Source: JAWLCA01 sp041687395
GTDB lineage: Bacteria; Pseudomonadota; Alphaproteobacteria; Rhodobacterales; Rhodobacteraceae
Reading direction: 5' to 3'
DNA length: 64,000 nucleotides
NCBI GenBank assembly: GCA_041687395.1
Contig: JAWLCA010000004.1
Coordinates: forward strand, 62,001-126,000
The position numbers were made by a program, and so were the translations under genes. Shown here piece by piece: positions 53,370-60,721 of this stretch (within the stretch, counting starts at the first letter, position 1; each line of letters starts with the position of its first letter). Below the pieces are notes generated by a model, which ran no database searches, was not told the DNA's origin, and was given only the letters and a program-made list of their open reading frames with translations.

Positions 53370-54764
53370 ATGACAACGACGGAACTGAGCGGCCCCTGGG
53401 ACATCGTCGTGGTGGGCGGCGGCAATGCTGCCCTTTGCGCCGCGATCATCGCGGCCGAGGCCGGGCGCAAGGTGCTGATCCTCGAATCCGCGCCGAAGGT
53501 CTATCGCGGCGGAAATTCGCGCCACACCCGCAACTTTCGCTGCATGCACCACGGCCCGCTGTCGGTGCTGACCGACAGCTACGAGGAAGACGAGTATTTC
53601 GACGACCTGATGCGCGTGACCAAGGGCGTGACCGACGAGAAACTCGCCCGCATGACGATCCGCGAAAGCGAGAAATGCCTGCCGTGGATGGAGGCGCATG
53701 GCGTGCGCTTTCAGCCGTCGCTGTCGGGCACGCTGAGCCTCAGCCGGACCAACGCGTTCTTTCTGGGCGGCGGCAAGGCGCTGGTGAACGCCTATTACAA
53801 CACGGCCGAGGATCTGGGCGTCACCGTCGCCTATGACGCCGAGGTGACCCATGTGGGCCTTGAGGGCGACCGCTTCACCCATCTGGAGGCCAAGATCGCC
53901 GGGCAGCAGCACCGGATCGACGGACGGGCGGTGGTGCTGGCATCGGGCGGGTTCCAGGCGGACCTGGAATGGCTGACGCGGGCCTGGGGGCCGGCGGCGG
54001 CGAACTTCCTGATCCGGGGCACGCCCTATAACCGCGGCGTGGTTTTGCGCGACATGCTGGACCAGGGCGCGGATTCGGTGGGCGACCCGACGCAGTGCCA
54101 CGCCGTCGCCATCGACGGGCGGGCGCCGAAATACGATGGCGGTATCGTCACCCGGCTGGATTGCGTGCCGTTCTCTATCGTCGTGAACAAGAACGGCGAC
54201 CGGTTCTATGACGAGGGCGAGGATGTCTGGCCCAAGCGCTATGCGATCTGGGGCCGGCTGGTGGCCGCGCAGCCCGATCAGGTGGGCTACTCGATCATCG
54301 ATTCGAAAAGCCTGAACCTGTTCATGCCCTCTGTCTTTCCCCCCGTCCAGGCCGACACGATCGAGGGGCTGGGGCAGGCGCTGGGCATTTCCGGCACGAA
54401 GCTGAAGGAAACGGTCGAGGGGTTCAACGCCGCCTGCCGCCCCGGCACGTTCCACCCCACCGAGCTGGACGGCGTGGCGACCGAGGGGCTGGACCCGCCC
54501 AAGACCAACTGGGCCCGGCCCATCGACACCCCGCCCTATTATGGCTACGAATTGCGCCCCGGCGTCACCTTCACCTATCTGGGCCTGAAGGTGGACGAGA
54601 CCGCGCGGGTGCACACCGCCGACGGCCCGTTGGCCAATGTCTGGGCCGCCGGAGAGATCATGGCTGGCTCCATCCTGGGTCAGGGCTATCTGGCCGGGTT
54701 CGGCATGACCATCGGCACCGTATTCGGTCGCATCGCAGGAAGAGAGGCCGCAGCCCATGCTTGA
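53370..54764 (+). CDS. tcuA: FAD-dependent tricarballylate dehydrogenase
   Basis: It has 464 residues from the ATG at 53370. The FAD-binding GGGNAALCAAI (16-26) and the succinate dehydrogenase/fumarate reductase flavoprotein fold are clear; GGNSRHTRNFRCMHHGP is typical of TcuA. It oxidises tricarballylate to cis-aconitate, feeding the TCA cycle and relieving aconitase inhibition. It starts 5 bp after gntR and overlaps tcuB by 8 bp. Confidence 0.9.
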   Translation: MTTTELSGPWDIVVVGGGNAALCAAIIAAEAGRKVLILESAPKVYRGGNSRHTRNFRCMHHGPLSVLTDSYEEDEYFDDLMRVTKGVTDEKLARMTIRESEKCLPWMEAHGVRFQPSLSGTLSLSRTNAFFLGGGKALVNAYYNTAEDLGVTVAYDAEVTHVGLEGDRFTHLEAKIAGQQHRIDGRAVVLASGGFQADLEWLTRAWGPAAANFLIRGTPYNRGVVLRDMLDQGADSVGDPTQCHAVAIDGRAPKYDGGIVTRLDCVPFSIVVNKNGDRFYDEGEDVWPKRYAIWGRLVAAQPDQVGYSIIDSKSLNLFMPSVFPPVQADTIEGLGQALGISGTKLKETVEGFNAACRPGTFHPTELDGVATEGLDPPKTNWARPIDTPPYYGYELRPGVTFTYLGLKVDETARVHTADGPLANVWAAGEIMAGSILGQGYLAGFGMTIGTVFGRIAGREAAAHA

Positions 54765-55872
54765 CGCCACCCCCCGTATCGCCCCCGACGCCATCGCCGA
54801 GGCCCGCCGTCAGGTGGAGATCTGCAACGCCTGCCGCTATTGCGAGGGCTACTGTTCGGTCTTTCCGGCGATCAACCGCGAGCGCGCCTTTGCGGACGGC
54901 GACATCACGCAGCTGGCGAACCTGTGCCACAACTGCCGCGGCTGCTATTACGCCTGCCAGTACACGGAGCCGCATGAGTTCGCGCTGAACCTGCCCGCGG
55001 CGCTGGCCGAGGTGCGGCAGGACAGCTGGGAGCGTTTCATCAAGCCCGCGGGGGTGGCACGGCTGTTCCAGCAAAGCGGCGTGGCGCTGGCGGGGGCGCT
55101 GGTCGCGGGGCTGGCGCTGCTGTTCGCGGCACTGGCCGCGCTGCGGCCCGAGTCGGGCGAGGGGTTCTACGCCTATCTGTCGCACAGCGCGATGGTGGCG
55201 ATCTTTGCGCCCGCGTTCCTTGCGCCGCTGGCGATCATTGGGCTGGCCTTGCGCGACTATTGGCGCGAGGTCGGCGGCACCCGCGTGACGATGGCCGACC
55301 TGCACGCGGCGGTGAAGTCGGCCGCAAAGCTGAAGGATCTGAGCGGCGGGCAGGGGCAGGGCTGCAACTTCGAGAAGGAAGACCGGTTTTCGAATGCACG
55401 GCGCCACGCGCATCAGGCGGTGCTGTACGGCTTCCTTTTGTGCTTTGCCGCGACCAGTTCGGGCACGGTGATGCACTACGTGTTCGGGTGGGAGGCGCCC
55501 TATGGGCTGTTCAGCCTGCCGAAGATTCTGGGTATTCCGGGGGGCATCCTGCTGTGCCTGGGCACCATCGGGCTGGCCGTGCTGAAGCTGAAGGCCGACC
55601 CGGAGCTGGGCGCCAAGCGTGTCTGGGGCGGCGAGATGGGATTCGTGGCTCTTCTGTTCTTCGTCAGCCTGACCGGGCTGGTGCTGTACGCCGCGACCGG
55701 CACCGCGCTGGTGGCACCACTTCTGGCGGTGCATCTGGGCGCGGTGCTGGCCTTTTTCCTGCTGATGCCGTTTTCCAAGATGGTGCACGGCTTCTTCCGC
55801 ATGGCGGCGCTGACGCGTGACGCGCAGGTGGCGCGGCACGCGCAGCGGCTGTCGCGCGGCGGCGTGGAGTAA
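54757..55872 (+). CDS. tcuB: Tricarballylate utilisation FeS/membrane protein TcuB (CitB-like)
   Basis: It has 371 residues. Two [4Fe-4S] ligand sets occur at Cys23-26-29-33 (CNACRYCEGYC) and Cys57-60-63-67 (CHNCRGCYYAC). Six hydrophobic segments fill the C-terminal two-thirds, with histidines that could bind heme. TcuB reoxidises the FADH2 of TcuA and passes electrons to the quinone pool. Its stop is only 7 bp from the convergent galU stop. Confidence 0.92.
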   Translation: MLDATPRIAPDAIAEARRQVEICNACRYCEGYCSVFPAINRERAFADGDITQLANLCHNCRGCYYACQYTEPHEFALNLPAALAEVRQDSWERFIKPAGVARLFQQSGVALAGALVAGLALLFAALAALRPESGEGFYAYLSHSAMVAIFAPAFLAPLAIIGLALRDYWREVGGTRVTMADLHAAVKSAAKLKDLSGGQGQGCNFEKEDRFSNARRHAHQAVLYGFLLCFAATSSGTVMHYVFGWEAPYGLFSLPKILGIPGGILLCLGTIGLAVLKLKADPELGAKRVWGGEMGFVALLFFVSLTGLVLYAATGTALVAPLLAVHLGAVLAFFLLMPFSKMVHGFFRMAALTRDAQVARHAQRLSRGGVE

Positions 55873-55879
55873 CGCCCCC

Positions 55880-56779
55880 TTACTCGGCCGCGAGTCGCAA
55901 TGCCGGCCGCGGCCTGTGCTCGGCCAGAACCTCGGCATAGGCGGGGTCGGCCGCGGCCATCGCCAAAGTGGCGCGCAGCATGCCGGCCTTGGACCCGCAA
56001 TCGTAGCGCGTGCCCGAGAAGCGCAAACCGGCAAGGCCCACGCGGGCGATGCCGCGGGCAATGGCGTCGGTCAGCTGGATCTCGTTGCCCGCGCCGGGGG
56101 TCTGCTGCTCCAGGTCGCCGAAGAGCGAGCCGTCCAGGATGTAGCGACCGACCACCGCCTCGGTCGAGGGCGCGGCCTCGGGGGCGGGCTTTTCCACCAT
56201 TCCGTCTGCAGACAGCAACGGGCCCGACTGCCCGGTGACGCGCAGGATGCCGTAGCTCGACACCTGATCGCGCGGGACGGTCATGGTGGCGACCATGTGG
56301 CCCGCGTCGCATTCGGCATAGGCCGCAATCATCTCGGACAGGCAGCCGGGCTGCCCGGTGATGAAGTCGTCGGGCAGCAGCACCGCGACCGGCCCCGGCA
56401 GTACATGCGGCGCGGCGCACAGCACCGCGTGGCCAAGGCCCAGCGGGTCGGGCTGCATGGTGAAGACGACCTCGTTCTCGTCGGGGTCGAGGGCGCCGGA
56501 ATCGAGCCGGTCCGCCATCCGCGCCTTGCCCCGCGCGCGGAGAGTGGCGGACAGCACCTCGTCCGTGCGGACGTAATGCTCGATCGCGGCCTTCGACGGG
56601 TGGCTGACGAAGATCATGCGCTCGATCCCGGCGTCGCGCGCCTCGTCCAGGGCGAACTGGATCAGCGGCGTGTCGATCACCGGCAACAACTCTTTCGGCA
56701 GCGACTTCGTCGCGGGCAGGAAGCGGGTGCCGAGACCGGCAACGGGAAAGATCGCAGTACGCACCTGGGTCTTTTTCAT
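55880..56779 (-). CDS. galU: UTP-glucose-1-phosphate uridylyltransferase
   Basis: It has 299 residues from the ATG at 56777-56779, with GGAG nine bases upstream. The nucleotide-binding GLGTRFLPATK (15-25), DDFITGQPG and VEKP motifs define GalU, which makes UDP-glucose for glycans and exopolysaccharide. A promoter is visible at 56838-56865. It converges on tcuB and diverges from the glucosylglycerol cluster. Confidence 0.95.
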   Translation of the reverse strand: MKKTQVRTAIFPVAGLGTRFLPATKSLPKELLPVIDTPLIQFALDEARDAGIERMIFVSHPSKAAIEHYVRTDEVLSATLRARGKARMADRLDSGALDPDENEVVFTMQPDPLGLGHAVLCAAPHVLPGPVAVLLPDDFITGQPGCLSEMIAAYAECDAGHMVATMTVPRDQVSSYGILRVTGQSGPLLSADGMVEKPAPEAAPSTEAVVGRYILDGSLFGDLEQQTPGAGNEIQLTDAIARGIARVGLAGLRFSGTRYDCGSKAGMLRATLAMAAADPAYAEVLAEHRPRPALRLAAE

Positions 56780-56837
56780 GCCTTCAGCTCCAATATTTTT
56801 GCATAGGCTGGTATGCCGCGGCGCGGCACACTCGATC

Positions 56838-56865
56838 AAATTATGAACGCAGGCCACAGAGTCAA
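56838..56865 (-). promoter_or_regulatory. Sigma-70-like promoter of galU
   Basis: TTGACT (56865-56860) and TAATTT (56843-56838) are separated by 16 bp on the minus strand, 59 bp before the galU start. The match is good for a GC-rich genome. Confidence 0.5.
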
Positions 56866-57160
56866 AGTTCCCGAAGATTGCGTCACGCGACACCGGATGC
56901 AGCCCGATCAGGGGAAAAGCTGTCACCGGAGGCGCGGTTATGAGCGTCGTGGAAGGTCATTTTTATGAATTTAGTCAGTATCTTGACCCCTGATCATCGC
57001 CCCCTCTGCGACGACCGGTTGGTCGAGGCCCGGACCTTACAAGCAACCCCGACCGGGCACCGACGCGCACAGAATTTGTGCAATCGTGCCAGTTTCCTGA
57101 ACGCTCTGGAATTTTTCGGGGTGCGAGCGCGCGGTTTCTGCGTCTGCATCCATGCACTGG

Positions 57161-57204
57161 TTGCAATGCTCTATGGTACCGCTATCTGTGGTTACGAAAC
57201 GTAA
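57161..57204 (+). promoter_or_regulatory. Candidate promoter and palindromic operator for the glucosylglycerol cluster
   Basis: TTGCAA (57161-57166), 16 bp, then TATCTG (57183-57188) resemble -35 and -10 boxes. Immediately downstream is TTACG-AAA-CGTAA (57192-57204), a perfect dyad overlapping the likely start of transcription, as expected for a repressor site. This is pattern evidence only. Confidence 0.4.
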
Positions 57205-57281
57205 GGCGGCCTGCATCTCAATGGGCCGCGCGGTGGACGGAACAGAACGGGGGCGCGCCCGAATACGGGCGCGAGCATGCG

Positions 57282-58421
57282 ATGGACGGAACCCCACGGG
57301 ACGGGTTGGACAAGCGAGACACTATCAGGGTGGCGGCGCCGCGCGGGCCGTCGGTGCCCTATGGCAAGATCGCGGTGATCGGATCGGGGTCGTGGGGCAC
57401 GGCATTGGCGGTGGTCGCGCGGGTGGCCGGGCGGCGCGTCAGCCTTTGGGGGCGCGACGCCGCGTTGATGCAGGACATCGCCGCCACTGGGCGCAACACG
57501 CGCCACATGCCCGACATCGACCTGCCCGCCGGGATTGACGCCACCGCCGACCTGGCCGAGGCGCTGGCGGGGGCCGAGGCGATCCTGCTGGTCACGCCGT
57601 CGCACACGCTGCGCGAGATGGCAGCCAAGATCCGCCCGCATCTGGCGCGCGGCGCGCCCGTGGCCTTGTGTGCCAAGGGGATCGAACTGGGCAGTGGCAA
57701 GCTGTTGTCGCATGTGGTGGCCGAGGAGTTGCCGGGCCATCCGGTCGGCGCGCTGTCGGGGCCGACCTTCGCCCGCGAAACCGCGCTGCAATACCCCACT
57801 GCCGCCACCGTCGCCTTTCCGTTCAGCTACGACGACCGCCTGCGCCCCGAGGACAGCCCGGCAGCGCGGCTGTCGGTTTCGATGGGGTCGGAGTTCTTCC
57901 GCCCCTATGTCTCCGACGACGTGGTGGGGGTAGAGATCGGCGGCGCGGTGAAGAACGTGATCGCCATCGCCTGCGGGATGATGACCGGGGCGGGGTTTGC
58001 CGAAAACACCCGCGCGGCGCTCATCGCGCGTGGCATCGACGAGATGAAGACCCTGGCCGAGGCGCTGGGCGGCCGGCGCGAGACGGTGACGGGGCTTTCG
58101 GGCGCGGGCGACCTGACGCTGACCTGTTCCAGCCAGACCTCGCGCAACATGTCGCTGGGGGTGCAGTTGGGTCAGGGGATCGCGCGTGCGGATTGCTTTG
58201 ACGGCAAGCCGGTAGTCGTCGAGGGCGAGGTGAACGCAATCTCGGTCGTCGATCTGGCCCGCCGGGTGCGGGTGTCGATGCCGATCTGCGAGGCGGTGCA
58301 TGACGTGCTGCACGATGGCGCGGACCTGACCGAGACCTTCCGCGCCCTGTGGTCGCGGCCGATCCAGCCTGAACCGCGCGCGCTGATGCTGGCCTTCGAT
58401 CAGGCGGGGGTGCTGGCATGA
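57282..58421 (+). CDS. gpsA: Glycerol-3-phosphate dehydrogenase [NAD(P)+]
   Basis: It has 379 residues from the ATG at 57282, about 45 longer than usual because of an N-terminal extension of about 27 residues; no clear ribosome-binding site decides the start, and GTGs at 57330 or 57354 would remove it. The NAD motif GSGSWGTAL (34-42), catalytic Lys region (GAVKNVIAIACGM) and ENTRAALI are intact. It reduces DHAP to sn-glycerol-3-phosphate. The coupling (4-bp overlap) to the phosphatase and GG-P synthase genes suggests it supplies glycerol-3-phosphate for glucosylglycerol. Confidence 0.92.
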   Translation: MDGTPRDGLDKRDTIRVAAPRGPSVPYGKIAVIGSGSWGTALAVVARVAGRRVSLWGRDAALMQDIAATGRNTRHMPDIDLPAGIDATADLAEALAGAEAILLVTPSHTLREMAAKIRPHLARGAPVALCAKGIELGSGKLLSHVVAEELPGHPVGALSGPTFARETALQYPTAATVAFPFSYDDRLRPEDSPAARLSVSMGSEFFRPYVSDDVVGVEIGGAVKNVIAIACGMMTGAGFAENTRAALIARGIDEMKTLAEALGGRRETVTGLSGAGDLTLTCSSQTSRNMSLGVQLGQGIARADCFDGKPVVVEGEVNAISVVDLARRVRVSMPICEAVHDVLHDGADLTETFRALWSRPIQPEPRALMLAFDQAGVLA

Positions 58422-59194
58422 GCCAAGATAGCGCACCGCTCACACCCCTGGCCGACCGGCACTTCGTGCTGGCGACCGATCTGGACGGCACGTTCCTGGG
58501 CGGGACCGAGGCCGACCGACTGGCGCTTTACCGTTGGATCGAGGGCAACCGCGAGACCGTGGGGCTGGTCTTCGTCACCGGGCGCGACCCGGCGTTCATC
58601 ATGCAGATGTGCCAAGATGGCCTGCCCTGGCCCGACTATGTGATCGGCGACGTGGGCACGACCATCGCTCATGTGGCGGACGGCGGTGTGCACCCGATCC
58701 CGGCGCTGGAGGCCGAGATCGCCGCGCGCTGGAACGGGTCGGGGCCGCGGGTGACCGCCGCGCTGGACGACCATCCCGGCCTGTCGATTCAGACCATCGA
58801 GTTCCGCCATCGCATCAGCTACGACATGGACCCCGCCGCCTTTGACCCCGCCGCGAAGACGGTGGTGGAGGGGCTGGGGCTGGACTGGCTGATCTCGGAC
58901 AACCGGTTCTTTGACGTGCTGCCGCGCGGGATCAGCAAGGGCCCGTCGGTGCGCCGTCTGGCCGATCACCTGTCGCTGGAGCCCTCCCGCGTGCTGGTGG
59001 CCGGCGACACGCTGAACGACCTGTCGATGCTGGAGGTGGGCCTGCCCGCCGTGGCCGTTGGCGGGTCGGAAACCGCGCTGCTGGACCGGGTGCGCGATCT
59101 GGACCACGTGCACAAGGCCCGCGCCGTGGGCGCCGCCGGCATCGCCGAGGCCATCGCCGCCTTCAACCTGCACCCGATCGGAAAGGATATCTGA
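58418..59194 (+). CDS. HAD-IIB phosphatase, probable glucosylglycerol-phosphate phosphatase
   Basis: It has 258 residues of sucrose-phosphatase-like HAD fold: DLDGTFLGG (nucleophile Asp21, Asp23), the conserved Lys in GISKGPSV and the acidic motif AGDTLNDLSML. It lies directly before ggpS and overlaps gpsA. In Pseudomonas and Stenotrophomonas, a phosphatase domain of this kind is fused to the synthase (GgpPS); here the two are separate adjacent genes. Predicted to release glucosylglycerol from its phosphate. Confidence 0.82.
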   Translation: MSQDSAPLTPLADRHFVLATDLDGTFLGGTEADRLALYRWIEGNRETVGLVFVTGRDPAFIMQMCQDGLPWPDYVIGDVGTTIAHVADGGVHPIPALEAEIAARWNGSGPRVTAALDDHPGLSIQTIEFRHRISYDMDPAAFDPAAKTVVEGLGLDWLISDNRFFDVLPRGISKGPSVRRLADHLSLEPSRVLVAGDTLNDLSMLEVGLPAVAVGGSETALLDRVRDLDHVHKARAVGAAGIAEAIAAFNLHPIGKDI

Positions 59195-59195
59195 C

Positions 59196-60689
59196 ATGCC
59201 AAGCGATCTGGTCATCGTCTATCATCGCCAACCCTATGAAGAGGTCGAGGAGAACGGTCGCGTCACCTACAAGGAGAATTCCAGCCCCAACGGCATCGTC
59301 CCGACGCTGAAAAGCTTCTTCGGCAAGGTGGACAAGGGCGCCTGGGTGGCGTGGAAACTGGCCGAGGACACGTCGAACCCCGGGTTCGACCGGGTGGTGG
59401 AGATCGAGGACAGTTTCGGCAAGTACACCGTATCGCGCCTGCCGCTGACGGCGGCGCAGGTGGAAAGCTTCTATCACGTCACCTCGAAAGAGGCGTTCTG
59501 GCCGATCCTTCACGGCTTCAAGGACAAGTACAATTACGACCCCGTGGACTGGCCCACCTTTCGCGAGGTGAACTGGGCCTTTGCCGAGGCGGCGGCGGCC
59601 GAGGCGGCACAGGGCGCCGTCGTCTGGGTGCACGACTACAACCTGTGGCTGGTGCCCGGCTACCTGCGGCAGTTGCGGCCAGATGTGCGGATCAGCTTCT
59701 TCCACCACACGCCGTTTCCGTCGCCCGACATGTTCAACGTGCTGCCCTGGCGCGGCGAGATCATCGACAGCCTGCTGGCCTGCGACGTGGTGGGCTTTCA
59801 CATCCCGCGCTATTCGGCCAACTTCGTGTCGGTCGTGCGCAGCCTGCATGATCTGGGCCCGGTGGAGCGGGAGCCGGTGAACCCGGATTTCGTGACGCAG
59901 GGCTCGGCGCTGATGGAGCGGACGGTGCCGGTCAGCTTCCAGCACAACGGCCGCACCGTGCGGATCGCCACCGCCCCGGTCGGCATTGCGCCGGATTACA
60001 TCGAACAGGTCTCGGCCCGCGCGGACACCGAAAAGCGCACCGCCGGGATCCGGGCCGAACTGGGCGATGCGCAGATGATCCTGTCCGTGGGGCGCACCGA
60101 CTACACCAAGGGCGGGGCCGAACAACTTCTGAGCTTCGAGCGGCTGCTGGAGCGGCGGCCCGAGATGCGCGGCAAGGTGCGGCTGCTGCATGTCTCGGTC
60201 TCGGCCAACCGCAGCATGACCGCCTATCGCGAGATCCAGTCCGAGATCGAGCAGATCGCGGGGCGGATCAACGGCCGTTACGGCACCTTTGACTGGCAGC
60301 CCATCGCGCTGGTCTCGCGCGCGATCCCGTTCGAGACGCTGGTGTCCTATTACCGCGCGGCGGATGTGTGCTGGATCACGCCGCTGGCGGATGGGATGAA
60401 CCTGGTCGCAAAGGAATTCGCCGCCAGCCGGATCGACGACAGCGGCGTTCTGGTGCTGTCGGAATTCGCGGGCGCGGCCATCGAGATGTCGGCGGCGGTG
60501 CTGACCAACCCCTATTCCAATCGGTCGATGGACCATGCTATCGAGCTTGCGCTGACGATGCCGGCCGACGAACGGCGCGAACGCATGAAACATCTGCGCG
60601 CGATTGTCCGGCGCTACGATGTGCGGGCCTGGGCGCGCAGCCAGATGGACGCGATCGCCCTGCCGGACGGCGGAACGCTGGCCGCCTGA
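59196..60689 (+). CDS. ggpS: Glucosylglycerol-phosphate synthase (GT20 family)
   Basis: It has 497 residues from the ATG at 59196, with AAAGGAT upstream. It resembles cyanobacterial GgpS throughout: VIVYHRQPYEEVEENG, SSPNGIVPTLKSFFG, WVHDYNLWLVPGYLR, FFHHTPFPSPDMFNVLPWR and the donor loop DGMNLVAKEFAA. Trehalose-phosphate synthases share the fold but not the N-terminal VTYKENSSPNGIVP loop. It joins an NDP-glucose (ADP-glucose in cyanobacteria) to glycerol-3-phosphate for a compatible solute. It is 1 bp after the phosphatase stop. Confidence 0.9.
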   Translation: MPSDLVIVYHRQPYEEVEENGRVTYKENSSPNGIVPTLKSFFGKVDKGAWVAWKLAEDTSNPGFDRVVEIEDSFGKYTVSRLPLTAAQVESFYHVTSKEAFWPILHGFKDKYNYDPVDWPTFREVNWAFAEAAAAEAAQGAVVWVHDYNLWLVPGYLRQLRPDVRISFFHHTPFPSPDMFNVLPWRGEIIDSLLACDVVGFHIPRYSANFVSVVRSLHDLGPVEREPVNPDFVTQGSALMERTVPVSFQHNGRTVRIATAPVGIAPDYIEQVSARADTEKRTAGIRAELGDAQMILSVGRTDYTKGGAEQLLSFERLLERRPEMRGKVRLLHVSVSANRSMTAYREIQSEIEQIAGRINGRYGTFDWQPIALVSRAIPFETLVSYYRAADVCWITPLADGMNLVAKEFAASRIDDSGVLVLSEFAGAAIEMSAAVLTNPYSNRSMDHAIELALTMPADERRERMKHLRAIVRRYDVRAWARSQMDAIALPDGGTLAA

Positions 60690-60721
60690 CCGCCGCGACG
60701 ACCGAGGGACCAAGGACACCA

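Larger units (their letters stand above)
56780..57281. other. Divergent galU/gpsA intergenic region
   Basis: No convincing gene lies in this 502-bp, locally AT-rich stretch. It holds the galU promoter and a GC dyad in the galU leader (TGCCGCGGCGCGGCA). On the other side are a candidate gpsA promoter and a 13-bp palindrome. A 79-codon plus-strand frame at 56965-57204 has no coding character. Confidence 0.6.

Noticed and set aside
56965..57204. 79-codon plus-strand frame between galU and gpsA
   Set aside because: No ribosome-binding site, no recognisable product, and it runs across the predicted gpsA promoter and palindrome.
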